Shown here: positions 27,934 through 37,466 of the stretch, piece after piece | Position numbering within the stretch: the first letter of the stretch is position 1 | How the letters are laid out: every line of letters begins with the position of its first letter | NCBI GenBank assembly: GCA_028822935.1 | Contig: JAPKCM010000006.1 | Span: 36,242 to 100,241, forward strand | DNA length: 64,000 bases | Source: Akkermansiaceae bacterium | GTDB taxonomy: Bacteria; Verrucomicrobiota; Verrucomicrobiia; Verrucomicrobiales; Akkermansiaceae | Direction of reading: 5' to 3' | Position numbers and translations under genes: made by a program | Notes under the pieces: generated by a model | What the model was told of the DNA's origin: nothing | What the model saw: only the letters and a program-made list of their open reading frames with translations | The model's database searches: none

Positions 27934-29322
27934 TTAGACTTTGGGGGCCCAGCCGTCGCGGTAGTCTCGCTTGACGAGGCTGGTGGCGAGGGCGCTGTTG
28001 GTGGACTTCATGTTGGGTCCGTCCCAGTCGATGGGGTGGCCTTCACCGACTCGTTGGGCAATGCAGCCAAGGAGGATGACTTCGTTGAGGTAGGCGGCGA
28101 TCTCAAAGTTGGAGTAGGCAGGCTTGCCGCTTTCCATCATGTCGAACCATTCCTGTTCGTGTCCGGGTGAGCGGGGGATGGTCTGGGGGATGCCTTGGCA
28201 GGCGGGGTGCTTGTCGGCGTGGGTGTATTCTTTTTCGCCGTTCAGTTTGACGTAGAATTCGCGGCCGTAGTCGTCTTGTGAGAAGACGCTGCCTTTGTCG
28301 CCAATGATGACGGCGCCACTGCCGGGTAGTTTTCCGCCACGGAGTTTGATGACGTCGGCGACGACGGAAGCCTTGGGGCGGATGGGGTCGAATGATTGGG
28401 ATGGGTTGCCATCGTACCACCAGAACTTGAGTGGCGGGAGGCCATCGCGCTCGGGGAACTCGAAGCGGACACGGGTGGTGAGGGGGTAGGTCTCGTCGTA
28501 AATACGTGAGGCCATTTCACACTCGATGCGGGTGGGGTAGCCGAGTTTGAGGGCGCGGAAGGGCATGTTGACGGTGTGGCAGGCCATGTCGCCGAGGGCA
28601 CCGGTGCCGAAGTCGGACCAACCACGCCATTTGAAAGTGTGGTAGACGTTTTTTTTGTAGGGGCGCATTTGGGCGGGCCCGATGAAGCAGTCCCAATTGA
28701 GGCCTTCAGGGATGGGATCGGATCCGGCGGGGCGCTCGAGGCCCTGGGGCCAGACGGGGCGGTTGGTCCAGACGTGGAGTTCTTTGGGATTTCCGATGAC
28801 ACCGGACTGGATGACTTCGACGGAGCGACGGAGGCCATCGGCTGCGGATCCTTGGTTGCCCATCTGGGTTGCGAGTTTCTTTTCGCGGGCGAGATTGCGC
28901 ATGAAGCGGGATTCCCAAACGGTCTGAGTGAGAGGTTTTTGGCAGTAGATGTGCTTGCCCATCTGCATCGCCATGATGGAGGCGACGCCGTGAAGGTGGT
29001 CGGGGGTGGAGACGGTGACGGCGTCGATCTTGTCGCCGATGGAGCTGAGCATTTCGCGGAAGTCGGAGTGCTTGGAAGCTTTGGGGAAGGTTTTCGCCAT
29101 TCTGTCGAGGGTATTGCGGTCGATGTCGCAGAGGGCGGCAATATGGCCTCCGCATTTGGCGGCGTTTTTGGTATCGCTGTCGCCTTTTCCTCCAACGCCG
29201 ATGCACGCGACCTGGATTTTGGAGTTGAGGTTCTGGCCGCTCACGATGGCGGGGAATCCGAAGGTGGAACCAGCGAGGAGGGTGGATTTTTTCAGGAAGT
29301 GACGTCGGGTGTCGATACTCAT
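27934..29322 (-). CDS. Tat-exported Gfo/Idh/MocA-family oxidoreductase
   Basis: A 462-residue protein with a twin-arginine signal (DTRRHFLKKSTLLAGSTFGFPAIVSG) and then a Rossmann fold (IQVACIGVGGKGDSD). The dinucleotide-dependent dehydrogenase signature VSTPDHLHG, the EKP-like GKHIYCQKPLT and the C-terminal beta domain (with TRVRFEFPERDGL) follow. Secreted members are very numerous in Verrucomicrobia and Planctomycetes, where they are thought to act on sugars or other polyols. The substrate is unknown. It belongs to no obvious operon; upstream is a decayed Tat-type gene in the opposite direction. Confidence 0.9.
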   Translation of the reverse strand: MSIDTRRHFLKKSTLLAGSTFGFPAIVSGQNLNSKIQVACIGVGGKGDSDTKNAAKCGGHIAALCDIDRNTLDRMAKTFPKASKHSDFREMLSSIGDKIDAVTVSTPDHLHGVASIMAMQMGKHIYCQKPLTQTVWESRFMRNLAREKKLATQMGNQGSAADGLRRSVEVIQSGVIGNPKELHVWTNRPVWPQGLERPAGSDPIPEGLNWDCFIGPAQMRPYKKNVYHTFKWRGWSDFGTGALGDMACHTVNMPFRALKLGYPTRIECEMASRIYDETYPLTTRVRFEFPERDGLPPLKFWWYDGNPSQSFDPIRPKASVVADVIKLRGGKLPGSGAVIIGDKGSVFSQDDYGREFYVKLNGEKEYTHADKHPACQGIPQTIPRSPGHEQEWFDMMESGKPAYSNFEIAAYLNEVILLGCIAQRVGEGHPIDWDGPNMKSTNSALATSLVKRDYRDGWAPKV

Positions 29323-29423
29323 ATTAACGGGATAAAACGTAGGAGCGGTGGGGGAGCTTTCATTTCCGCAAAAAGAATGTTTCTAACCTTGAGGAATGGG
29401 CCTTGAGTGCCTTGAGTTGAGAG

Positions 29424-29632
29424 GTAAAAAGACGTGAAATAATCGCAATGCTAGGAGCCGCAGCACTTCCTGCTTATGGGAAGGAAGAGAAGGAGAGCTT
29501 GACTGCGACGAACACGTATCCTTGGTAAAAATTCTTGAAATTGCGAGGGCGGGGAAAGAACTGGGATTGAAAATAGGGGTGTCGAATCCTTCGCCGATCA
29601 AGTGGAACTGCCCTGTGTTCCTTGTTAGTTGA
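29424..29632 (+). pseudogene. Remnant of a Tat-exported sugar-isomerase-like gene
   Basis: The frame from 29424 reads (V)KRREIIAMLGAAALPAYGKE, then SLTATNTYPW and a TAA. This looks like a Tat signal and the NTYPW start of secreted xylose-isomerase-like TIM-barrel proteins of this phylum, but the start codon position is GTA. After a one-base shift it continues as LEIARAGKELGLKIGVSNPSPIKW before a TGA that overlaps the 3' end of the DUF4349 gene. A lost start, a stop, a frameshift and a missing middle all indicate decay. Identification is by eye and tentative. Confidence 0.4.
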
Positions 29633-30260
29633 GGTAGAAGAGCTTTCCGACGAGCCAGCTGGAACTCTTTGTGACTAGGCCCAAGGGGCCTGGGAGGCGA
29701 TCGCGTTCGATGTTGAGCGAGAGGGTCGATGAGGAGACTTGGGATCTGAGTGATTTTAGTGTTCCGGTGAGCTGATCGAGTTCGGTTTGGACATTGGCGA
29801 GTTCTTTTTCGATTTCGAGGACGTCGGAGACTTTCGTTGCTTGTTTGAGGAGTTCGCGAAGGCGATTTCGGAGGGCGATCTTATTTTGCACCTCGGCCTG
29901 AAGGTCGCGGGTCTGCCGGGTGACGTCGTCCTGACTGACACTTTTGCGGGTCACTTTTGCGAAACTACTCAGCTCCTCCATGAGAGGCTCTAGTGATGAT
30001 GAGGGGACCTTGATAGTGGCTTGGTAAACGTCTTCAGTGAGGGTGGAGCTCTGGAGGATTCCTTGGTGGGAATGAACGAGGGCGATTGATTTTTCGGAAC
30101 TGCCCTTGAGTTTGTGTGTTTTCATCTTCAGCGATCCGGTGCGGCGAATTTGACGGCCTTCGCTTGCGGCTGGGCTCCATGAGGCGGCAGGTGCGGCGGA
30201 GGGGTTCGAAGCGCAGGAGGCGAAAAGAATGACGGCAGGGAGAAGGCAAAGAATCTTCAT
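29625..30260 (-). CDS. DUF4349-like lipoprotein
   Basis: A 211-residue protein starting at ATG 30260 (MKILCLLPAVILFASC), a lipoprotein signal with lipobox FASC; an upstream in-frame start would add six residues before it. The pattern matches DUF4349: an N-terminal strand RTGSLKMKTHKL, an early helix, IKVPSSSLEPLMEELSSFAKV, the SQDDVTRQTRDLQAEV segment and a coiled coil of about 50 residues (KIALRNRLRELLKQATKVSDVLEIEKELANVQTEL, quoted as two overlapping heptad arrays), then beta strands and a weak C-terminal helix. Function of the family is unknown. Anchored in a membrane facing the periplasm. Confidence 0.8.
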   Translation of the reverse strand: MKILCLLPAVILFASCASNPSAAPAASWSPAASEGRQIRRTGSLKMKTHKLKGSSEKSIALVHSHQGILQSSTLTEDVYQATIKVPSSSLEPLMEELSSFAKVTRKSVSQDDVTRQTRDLQAEVQNKIALRNRLRELLKQATKVSDVLEIEKELANVQTELDQLTGTLKSLRSQVSSSTLSLNIERDRLPGPLGLVTKSSSWLVGKLFYLN

Positions 30261-30391
30261 ATGCTGGTAAAACAGCACATAGGGAATGGCGTCACAAGAT
30301 TAAATGCTAAAAAAATAGCATCTTAGAGGATTGAGGTCCTATTTTTGCTCTCCTTGGGAAGGGAGTAAACTTAACTCCCGAATCAAACTTA

Positions 30392-30416
30392 GCAGAGGCT
30401 GAGAGCCTCTGCTACG
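30392..30416. repeat. Dispersed palindromic repeat, copy A
   Basis: GCAGAGGCT (30392-30400) and AGCCTCTGC (30404-30412) form a perfect nine-pair hairpin with loop GAG, followed by TACG. The same 25 bases, with one loop difference, recur at 58133-58157. This copy lies just past the 3' end of sdhB. It is flanked by a wider CTTAGCA/TGCTAAG inverted pair. Confidence 0.65.
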
Positions 30417-30423
30417 GCTTGTG

Positions 30424-31185
30424 CTAAGAAACTCCTTCCCGCGCGCTGGCGGCGAGGTAGTCGCGGTTGAGTTTCGCGATGTGCTGGACGCTGATTTCCT
30501 TGGGGCAGACTGCTTCGCACTCGTATTGATTGGTGCAGTTTCCGAATCCTTCGGCGTCCATTTGGCGCACCATGGAGAGGGTGCGTTGGTCCTTCTCGAC
30601 CTGTCCCTGGGGAAGGTGATTGAGGTGGGATGCTTTGGCGGAAACGAAGAGCATGGCGCTGGCATTCTTGCAGGTGGCGACGCAGGCACCGCAACCGATA
30701 CAGGCAGCGGCATCGAACGCGGCATCGGCATCGGGCTTTGGAACGGGGACGGCGTGGGCATCGGGTGCCGAGCCGGTGCGAACGCTGATGAAACCACCGG
30801 CACCGATGATACGGTCGAATGAAGAACGGTCGGTAACGAGGTCCTTGATGACGGGGAAGGCCTTGGCGCGGAAGGGCTCGATGTAGATTGTCTCTCCATC
30901 GGAGAACTTACGCATGTGGAGCTGACAAGTAGTGGTGCCGCGCTCCTTTGAATGGGGGACGCCATTGATCGTCATGGAGCACATGCCGCAGATTCCTTCG
31001 CGGCAGTCATGGTCGAAATGAATGGGGTCATGGCCGTCCTTGATGAGGCGTTCATTGACGATATCGATCATTTCCAGAAAGGAAGCCGAAGTCGGAATCT
31101 CCTTGGCCTCATAGGTTTCAATACGGCCGGAGTCGGACGGATTGTCCTGACGCCAGACCTTTAGTGTTAGGTTGAGGAGTGACAT
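30424..31185 (-). CDS. sdhB: Succinate dehydrogenase/fumarate reductase iron-sulfur subunit
   Basis: A 253-residue iron-sulfur protein carrying electrons from the flavoprotein to the membrane quinone site. The 2Fe-2S ligands are in [11 protein letters not shown] and the later GTTTCQLH; the second and third clusters are in [11 protein letters not shown] and CEAVCPKEI. It is last in the sdhC-sdhA-sdhB operon, starting 3 nt after the sdhA stop. Such three-gene complexes with a di-heme b subunit typically work with menaquinone (family knowledge), which agrees with the long-chain prenyl synthase at 45461. Confidence 0.95.
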   Translation of the reverse strand: MSLLNLTLKVWRQDNPSDSGRIETYEAKEIPTSASFLEMIDIVNERLIKDGHDPIHFDHDCREGICGMCSMTINGVPHSKERGTTTCQLHMRKFSDGETIYIEPFRAKAFPVIKDLVTDRSSFDRIIGAGGFISVRTGSAPDAHAVPVPKPDADAAFDAAACIGCGACVATCKNASAMLFVSAKASHLNHLPQGQVEKDQRTLSMVRQMDAEGFGNCTNQYECEAVCPKEISVQHIAKLNRDYLAASAREGVS

Positions 31186-31188
31186 GAC

Positions 31189-33159
31189 TTACTTGTAGGA
31201 GCGGATGGAAGGTTTGACTTCTTCGAAGACGAGTTCTTCTTTGTGCAAAACAGGAGGAGTGCCGGGAGCGGTGTGCTCCCAAGCGGCGACATACTGGAAT
31301 TGATCATCGTGGCGACGGGCCTCGCCGGTTTGAGTGGTGCCGTCCTGTACTTCAGAGTCCGATTCTACGAATTGGTGTTCGGAACGGAAGTGGCCTCCGC
31401 AGGATTCCTCGCGATTGAGGGCATCGTGGCAGAGGACCTCGGCGAAATCGATGAAGTCGGCAACGCGACCTGCTTTTTCAAGTTCAACATTGAGGCCATT
31501 TACAGATCCGGGGATCCGCACATTGGTCCAAAATTCGTCACGGATGGCAGGAATGCGCTTTAGAGCTTCCTCGAGGCCATCGCGATCGCGGGCCATGCCG
31601 CATTTGTCCCAGATGAGGAGGCCCAGTTCACGGTGGAAGGAATCGACAGAGCGATCTCCTTTAATTTCGATGAGAGCTTTTAGACGATCGCGCACTTCGT
31701 TTTTCGCCCTCTTAAATTCAGGATGGGCTGTGGTGACAGCACCCGCCTTTTGGGTCGAGAGATAGACAGCGATAGTGGATGGGATGACGAAGTATCCATC
31801 AGCAAGGCCCTGCATGAGGGCGGAAGCGCCCAAACGATTGGCGCCATGGTCTGAGAAGTTAGCCTCGCCGAGGACGTGAAGTCCCGGAAGGTTCGACATG
31901 AGGTTGTAGTCTACCCAGAGGCCACCCATCGTGTAGTGGACGGCAGGATAGATCTTCATTGGCTGTAAGTAGGGGTTATCGCCTGAGATCTTCTCATACA
32001 TTTGGAAGAGGTTTCCGTAGCGGGCGCGGATGGCGTCTTCTCCATCGCGATCGATGGCGTCCTTAAAGTCAAGGAAGACTCCGAGTCCGGTGGTGGCGAC
32101 GCCACGGCCTTCATCACAGCATTCTTTGGCAGCGCGGGAGGCGATGTCACGGGGGCAAAGGTTTCCGAAAGAGGGGTATTTACGTTCGAGATAATAGTCG
32201 CGGCTATCTTCGTCGATATCAGAGGCAGATTTGCGGCCATCGCGGATCGCGGCGGCGTCCTCTTTTGATTTAGGAACCCAGATGCGTCCGTCGTTCCGAA
32301 GAGACTCGGACATGAGGGTTAGCTTGGATTGGTAATCACCGCTGACAGGGATGCAGGTCGGATGAATCTGGGTGTAGCAAGGGTTGGCAATGTAGGCTCC
32401 TCGCTTATGGGCACGGAAAGCGGCCATGACATTACAGCCCATGGCGTTGGTTGAGAGATAGAAAACGTTTCCATAACCACCGGTCGCAAGGATAACGGCA
32501 TCGGCCGCGTGGGAAGTAATCTCACCGGTGACGAGATTGCGGACAATGATTCCCTTAGCATGGCCATCTACTACCACGAGATCGAGCATTTCGGTGCGGG
32601 AGTGCATTTTTACTCCACCTTTGGCGATCTCTTTAGAGAGCGCCTGGTAACAGCCGATGAGCAGTTGTTGGCCGGTTTGGCCGCGTGCATAGAAGGTGCG
32701 TTTTACCTGAGCTCCTCCAAATGAGCGATTGTCGAGGAGTCCGCCGTATTCGCGGGCGAAGGGAACTCCTTGAGCGACACATTGGTCGATGATCTCGGTG
32801 GAAACCTCGGCAAGACGATGAACGTTGGCTTCGCGGGAGCGGAAATCGCCCCCTTTGATAGTGTCGTAAAAGAGGCGAAATACCGAGTCGCCGTCGTTTT
32901 GGTAGTTCTTGGCGGCGTTGATTCCTCCTTGAGCGGCGATCGAGTGGGCGCGGCGGGGGCTGTCTTGATAGCAGAAGCAATCGACCTGATATCCCAGCTC
33001 GGAAAGAGTTGCGGCGGCGGATCCTCCCGCGAGACCGGAGCCGACCACGATGATCTTGAACTTTCGCTTGTTGGCAGGATTGATGAGTTTGGAGCCCATC
33101 TTGTGGGATGACCATTTTTCACCGAGTGGACCGGTGGGAACTTTACTATCGAGACTCAT
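31189..33159 (-). CDS. sdhA: Succinate dehydrogenase/fumarate reductase flavoprotein subunit
   Basis: A 656-residue flavoprotein oxidising succinate in the TCA cycle. It shows the N-terminal FAD-binding [15 protein letters not shown], the flavin-attachment region [14 protein letters not shown], the catalytic region around [10 protein letters not shown] and RDIASRAA, and the late [21 protein letters not shown]. The length and the long C-terminal tail fit the Bacteroidetes/Chlorobi/PVC type rather than the E. coli type. It lies 18 nt after sdhC and 3 nt before sdhB. Confidence 0.95.
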   Translation of the reverse strand: MSLDSKVPTGPLGEKWSSHKMGSKLINPANKRKFKIIVVGSGLAGGSAAATLSELGYQVDCFCYQDSPRRAHSIAAQGGINAAKNYQNDGDSVFRLFYDTIKGGDFRSREANVHRLAEVSTEIIDQCVAQGVPFAREYGGLLDNRSFGGAQVKRTFYARGQTGQQLLIGCYQALSKEIAKGGVKMHSRTEMLDLVVVDGHAKGIIVRNLVTGEITSHAADAVILATGGYGNVFYLSTNAMGCNVMAAFRAHKRGAYIANPCYTQIHPTCIPVSGDYQSKLTLMSESLRNDGRIWVPKSKEDAAAIRDGRKSASDIDEDSRDYYLERKYPSFGNLCPRDIASRAAKECCDEGRGVATTGLGVFLDFKDAIDRDGEDAIRARYGNLFQMYEKISGDNPYLQPMKIYPAVHYTMGGLWVDYNLMSNLPGLHVLGEANFSDHGANRLGASALMQGLADGYFVIPSTIAVYLSTQKAGAVTTAHPEFKRAKNEVRDRLKALIEIKGDRSVDSFHRELGLLIWDKCGMARDRDGLEEALKRIPAIRDEFWTNVRIPGSVNGLNVELEKAGRVADFIDFAEVLCHDALNREESCGGHFRSEHQFVESDSEVQDGTTQTGEARRHDDQFQYVAAWEHTAPGTPPVLHKEELVFEEVKPSIRSYK

Positions 33160-33177
33160 AGCGGGAATTAGCAGGGG

Positions 33178-33858
33178 TTAGCGGCCAAAGCCGAACAACC
33201 AGATGGAAAGAGGGATGGAAATAAAGCCGACGTAGATAACGAAGGCATAGGCACAAGAGATGAACTTGATGGCACCAGCGGTTTTCTTACTGCGGAGGCC
33301 CAGCGTTTGGAAGATCGAAGCGACTCCGTGGCTGAGGTGCGAACAGAGCAAGGTCATCGCAATGACGTAGAAAATCGTTACAAGCGGGTTTTGAAATCCT
33401 TGGATGACCATTTCCCAGGGGCTGGCCTCGCCGAGCGCAGCAAGATCCGAGTCGATGCGAACGGTAAAGTGAAGGAGGTGGAAAATGACAAAGGCCAGAA
33501 TTGTGAGGCCAGACCAGATCATTATTCTAGATGATTTTGATGCTTGGACTGTCGCCTCGTGCACATAAGGAGTCCGTGCCTTTTTGTTCTCTCTTGTTAG
33601 GAGAACAGTGAACCAGATGTGGATGACGAAGCAGGCTAGTAGGCCAATACGAGCAACCCAGACCCCCATCCCGTGGAGGAAGCTATGGAGGAACTCAGCG
33701 TATGCATCAAAAACTTCGGCGCCAGCGAAGATGAGCAGGTTTCCGGAGAGATGTCCCGCCAAGAAGAGAACTAGAGCGAGTCCGGTGAGGGCAACTACCA
33801 GCTTTCGACCGATCGAAGATTTAATAAAGGTGCAGAGAGAGCATTTAGAAGAACTCAT
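33178..33858 (-). CDS. sdhC: Succinate dehydrogenase cytochrome b558-type membrane subunit
   Basis: A 226-residue, five-helix membrane subunit that anchors SdhAB and holds the hemes. Helices start at KLVVALTGLALVLFLAGHLSG, WVARIGLLACFVIHIWFTVLL, IMIWSGLTILAFVIFHLLHF, PLVTIFYVIAMTLLCSHLSHG and FISCAYAFVIYVGFISIPL; His residues in helices 1 to 4 would be heme ligands. ATG 33858 is used because the family starts shortly before the first helix; an upstream ATG would add 20 unrelated residues. It is the first gene of the operon, with sdhA 18 nt downstream. Confidence 0.9.
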   Translation of the reverse strand: MSSSKCSLCTFIKSSIGRKLVVALTGLALVLFLAGHLSGNLLIFAGAEVFDAYAEFLHSFLHGMGVWVARIGLLACFVIHIWFTVLLTRENKKARTPYVHEATVQASKSSRIMIWSGLTILAFVIFHLLHFTVRIDSDLAALGEASPWEMVIQGFQNPLVTIFYVIAMTLLCSHLSHGVASIFQTLGLRSKKTAGAIKFISCAYAFVIYVGFISIPLSIWLFGFGR

Positions 33859-33994
33859 GACATTAATCACGCCCGATCTCGGACACCCAGACCCTAAAGG
33901 CGAAGCCTTTAATTTCAAGCGGAGAATGTCGTTGAATCGCTGAATTCACATAACCTAGGGAAAAAAAGAGAGAGGAATGGTTAATTTATCTTAA

Positions 33995-34192
33995 AGAGTT
34001 ATTGGCAGTATTGAGTTCGGAAACAAAATCGGCATTCCCTCTGTCGCAGAGGATGCCTTTTCTTTTCCATCACTGGAAGAAGTGACAGCGCTCCCCGAGC
34101 CAGGAAGTGCAGTGCCTGTCCATCTTGGACTCATGCAGGGTCTGATGATTCGCCGTCGTGCGAAGTCCTGGACTTTCTACTCTACCGAATAG
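33995..34192 (+). pseudogene. Decayed C-terminus of a PEP-CTERM protein
   Basis: An open stretch after a TAA reads ...GSIEFGNKIGIPSV..., then LPEPGSAVPVHLGLMQGLMIRRRAK. This matches the PEP-CTERM sorting tail (PEP motif, hydrophobic helix, Arg cluster), but the helix is broken by polar residues and there is no start codon or upstream body. It overlaps the 3' end of the opposite-strand gene at 34177 by 16 nt. Chance resemblance is possible but the order PEPGSA-hydrophobic-RRR is distinctive. Confidence 0.45.
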
Positions 34193-35649
34193 ATTCGTGA
34201 TAATGAAGGAAGCCCGCTCGCCTTAAACTGCTGGTCAACGCTCTCTGCGAGAGTCTGATCCAGATAGATCCGATAAGGGATATCGTCTGTTTCAATTTCG
34301 TGGAGACCGTTTTCCGGGGTTTGCGCCAGGGCATTTTCTAATTCAGGAAGCCCCCGAACGGGCTGGCCGTTCACTGATTCGACAACTTGATTGGACATCC
34401 GCTCGTAGCCGATGGTGGCTTGAGTGGGAATGACCCGAGTGAGAACGACGACGCGACGTCGGCCCTCTTCGAAATCCTCGGGATTACTGAGAATATCGAG
34501 TAAATTCATAGGAGCACGAGTGGCCCAATCCTTTCCAAATGCCTTAAGGTAAGGCAGAGAAAGTTCCTGAAAAACGAGCCCGCCTTTAATAAGAAAGGGA
34601 GGTGCCTGGCCATAGAGGTGGGATGCGAGGAGGCGTTCACCTGACTTTCTGAGTAAGAGATCAAGGTTTTTGATTTTACCCTCGCGGAGGACTTCGACTT
34701 CCACATTTTCACCAACTTTTCTAGATCCCTTTACCAAGTGGGTCCAATAAAGGGGGCCATAGTCCGGATGTTGGAAGTATCCCTTGCGATCGATTGGATG
34801 TCCGCCGATCGAGAGGAGGACATCTCCTTTTTTCACCCCAGCGGCATTGGCAGAACTCGTGGGAAGAACGCGATTGATGTAGAGACCGCCTTGATCGGCA
34901 GGAATCTGCAGCCATTTTCGGAAATTAGGATCCTCGGTTGTGGTAAATCCAACTCCCATACTTGGAAACCCCTGATATTCGCCATCCTCGGCGTCCTTCA
35001 GGAAGGCCGAAATGATGTCGCTGGAGAGGATGTCGCAGATCTGATCCTTGGAGCTGTAGCTCGAGAGGAGGCCACACAATTTTCCGTCGCGATAGGCAGG
35101 CAGGGTGAAAGAATTCCCCTCGGTCTGCATCGAGGCCTTCACTTCGTAGCAGAGAAAGTAACGCCCGGAGATGAAGGTGCTCAGGAGTTCGAGACTGCGG
35201 ATTGATCCGCTGGTGGTTTGAGAGGAACCGTTGTCCTCGAGTTGGACAATATCGACAGAGTCGCCTGGCTTACTCGGAGGGCTGACCTCTGCGGGCTTCA
35301 TTTTAGATAAGAATCCGCTCTCGCCGATGGGTGCGAGGAGGGCGAGGTTGGCATCGTAATCAACGGCGATCACCTTGGCGGGGACTGACTGGGTGGAATC
35401 GGCAGATTCGAACTCGAGATAGATTTGATCAGCCACCATTTGGGCTGTGGTAAGAACACGGTTTCCGGAGAGAAGGGCCCCGAGGCCGCGCAGCTTCCGG
35501 GGGCTGGTCTTTTCCCATGGCTGGGAGGGGCTATAGCCCTGGAGGGTTGAGTTAACACGGAGAACCGAGTCCTCGATTTCGGCCGAAACAGGAATCGATA
35601 GAACGGTCAGAAAAGTCAGCGCGAATGCGGGAAGAAAATGGAGTTTCAT
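34177..35649 (-). CDS. DegP/trypsin-like pseudoprotease with PDZ domains
   Basis: A 490-residue secreted protein (signal MKLHFLPAFALTFLTVLSIPVSA). It has the same layout as the upstream protease: trypsin-like domain (~25-215), a PDZ (~235-330, with SANAAGVKKGDVLLSIGG) and a second PDZ-like segment to the end. Its catalytic His is replaced (TTAQMVAD where the active paralogue has TNAHVVSD), the Asp region is kept (DYDANLALL) and the GNSGGP serine loop has become EGNSFTLPAY. It is therefore probably proteolytically inactive. The start is 19 nt after the upstream paralogue's stop, so they are one operon and likely a duplication. Confidence 0.85.
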   Translation of the reverse strand: MKLHFLPAFALTFLTVLSIPVSAEIEDSVLRVNSTLQGYSPSQPWEKTSPRKLRGLGALLSGNRVLTTAQMVADQIYLEFESADSTQSVPAKVIAVDYDANLALLAPIGESGFLSKMKPAEVSPPSKPGDSVDIVQLEDNGSSQTTSGSIRSLELLSTFISGRYFLCYEVKASMQTEGNSFTLPAYRDGKLCGLLSSYSSKDQICDILSSDIISAFLKDAEDGEYQGFPSMGVGFTTTEDPNFRKWLQIPADQGGLYINRVLPTSSANAAGVKKGDVLLSIGGHPIDRKGYFQHPDYGPLYWTHLVKGSRKVGENVEVEVLREGKIKNLDLLLRKSGERLLASHLYGQAPPFLIKGGLVFQELSLPYLKAFGKDWATRAPMNLLDILSNPEDFEEGRRRVVVLTRVIPTQATIGYERMSNQVVESVNGQPVRGLPELENALAQTPENGLHEIETDDIPYRIYLDQTLAESVDQQFKASGLPSLSRIYSVE

Positions 35650-35668
35650 GAGAAAAAAGAGGGTGTGC

Positions 35669-37144
35669 TTAGTCGAGTTGGGCTTCACGGCTGATGCCAA
35701 CCTGGGCCATGATTCGGGGGTGGGCCTTTGCGGCATCTGCGGAAGGAATCACCAGGGGACGTGAGCCGCCGGCGAATTCTATTTTGAGAAACTCCGGGGC
35801 ATTCTTTTGATGGAGGATGTCGTGGAGTTGTCTGAGGCTCACGATTTCAGCATCATTGACCTTTTCAACCACCATCCCGGCAAAGCCTGACATATGGCTG
35901 GTGAGTTGGTCGCTTTCGACACGGGTGAGGACGACGATATCCTTGCGCTTCTCGAAGATGCCTTCGGCAATGTATTCGTCATAGAGCTTCCGGAGGTTCC
36001 GATTTTCGAACTTGTAAGTGGCGAAAAGATTGAAATCGAGCGGTTGAAAGACGAGCCCGGAGTAGACACTGAAACGGGGGGTGACTCCATATTTCATGGC
36101 ATAGATGCGGGAGGCTTCGGAGGCCTTGAGGGTGACCTTGGCATCCTTCTTTTCACCCGTGCGGAGAAAGGTAAAGGCGACCCCATCACCTGCGAATTTG
36201 CGTTCGACCACTTCGTTCATGTCGAGGAATTCTCCGCCAACATTGATGTTTCCGGCGCTGTCGATTTCATGTCCATCGATGCTTAGAAGGATGTCGCCGC
36301 GTTCCAAGACGCCATCGCATTGGGACTCGGGGACGACTCGGGTCACCAGAACTCCCTTTCCGTCCGCTTCGAGCTGGTAAGCTTTGCGCATCGCGGGGTT
36401 GAAGAGGGGGAAGGTAGAAACGCCGATATCGACGTAGTGATCATATTCTCCATCTTCGACATCCTTGAGGAAGCGACCGACAACCGGCATGGGGATGATG
36501 TATCCGGTATTGTCTGCTTGAGTAAGGCCCTGGAAGGCGACTCCCATGACCTTGCCGTCCTGCACGACTGGGCCTCCGGAGTTTCCGGGGTTGATGGCGG
36601 CATCAATTTGAATCACGAGGTGGGAATCAGCGCGGGAATGCGAGTAAGGACGGAAGTCGATCCGTGAAACAACGCCCCGTGTGACAGAGAGTCGGTCTCC
36701 GCCGACCGGATAGCCGATCGCGCTCACTTCGCTTTCAAGTTTCGGCATTCCCCCAAACTCAAGGTGGGGAAGTTGGGAAAAGGGCGCAAACTGTTCAACT
36801 TCCAGGAGCGCTAGATCGCAATCATGAGCGATGTGGATGACCCGCGCGGGGTGCTTCTGAGAAGATCCTCTTTTCGTGATGAGCACGCGACGTGCGTCAG
36901 AAACAACGTGCGCATTGGTGAGGAAACGATTCTGCCCGATAAGGAATCCGGTGCCGATCCCGCCGGAAAAACGTCCCGAGTTCCAAGGAGTGCGGTAGTC
37001 GGGGGTCTGGGTAGAGACTTCGATCCGGACGACGGAATCGTAGACTGTCACTGGTGCCGCGGGTGCGGCTGCCGGGTCCAGGAACTGGCCAAGCGATGGA
37101 AGGATGAGGATAACCAAGAGGGCGGGCGAGAGAAAGAAACGCAT
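35669..37144 (-). CDS. DegP/HtrA-like serine protease with PDZ domains
   Basis: A 491-residue secreted S1C-type protease. After a signal peptide (FFLSPALLVILILPSLGQ), the catalytic triad is complete: FLTNAHVV (His), HDCDLALLEV (Asp) and NPGNSGGPV (Ser). A PDZ follows with CDGVLERGDILLSIDG and a second PDZ-like domain with GMVVEKVNDAEIVSLRQL. HtrA-type enzymes degrade or refold damaged envelope proteins. It precedes its degenerate paralogue in a two-gene operon; the pair may form mixed assemblies (inference). A weak promoter (TTGATT, 15 nt, TATATT; minus strand 37213-37187) lies upstream. Confidence 0.92.
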   Translation of the reverse strand: MRFFLSPALLVILILPSLGQFLDPAAAPAAPVTVYDSVVRIEVSTQTPDYRTPWNSGRFSGGIGTGFLIGQNRFLTNAHVVSDARRVLITKRGSSQKHPARVIHIAHDCDLALLEVEQFAPFSQLPHLEFGGMPKLESEVSAIGYPVGGDRLSVTRGVVSRIDFRPYSHSRADSHLVIQIDAAINPGNSGGPVVQDGKVMGVAFQGLTQADNTGYIIPMPVVGRFLKDVEDGEYDHYVDIGVSTFPLFNPAMRKAYQLEADGKGVLVTRVVPESQCDGVLERGDILLSIDGHEIDSAGNINVGGEFLDMNEVVERKFAGDGVAFTFLRTGEKKDAKVTLKASEASRIYAMKYGVTPRFSVYSGLVFQPLDFNLFATYKFENRNLRKLYDEYIAEGIFEKRKDIVVLTRVESDQLTSHMSGFAGMVVEKVNDAEIVSLRQLHDILHQKNAPEFLKIEFAGGSRPLVIPSADAAKAHPRIMAQVGISREAQLD

Positions 37145-37466
37145 CAGGGTGCAAGTTACGCTTGATGATCATTTTGAAAAGCAGGAAATATATTCTAAAA
37201 AATCGATAATCAATTTCACCTATTTAGTAAGAGGACCATGAGGAACTCACAATATAAGTCTTGGCTCTGTTAGGGGCTGATTTAGAATATGTTGGGGAAG
37301 GATTCTGCCGTTAAGGGAACGGCGGGACTGCCAATATTGCGCAGCCAACTGCCGCTTCCGTGGGCGTCCACCAGAGGTGATCGAGAACTTTTGAGCGAAG
37401 AGTTAGTGAACTCAGACGCCGTCCTGCAGCAAAGAGCCCGCTGCCGCAGCGCCGCATAAAGAAGAG
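37145..37466. other. Intergenic gap upstream of the protease operon
   Basis: No gene is seen in these 322 nt. It should hold the promoter of the protease operon: minus-strand TTGATT (37208-37213) and TATATT (37187-37192) are candidates with a short 15 nt spacer. GCCGTT (37307-37312) and AACGGC (37318-37323) form a small hairpin without a T run, so ychF has no clear terminator. Confidence 0.5.
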
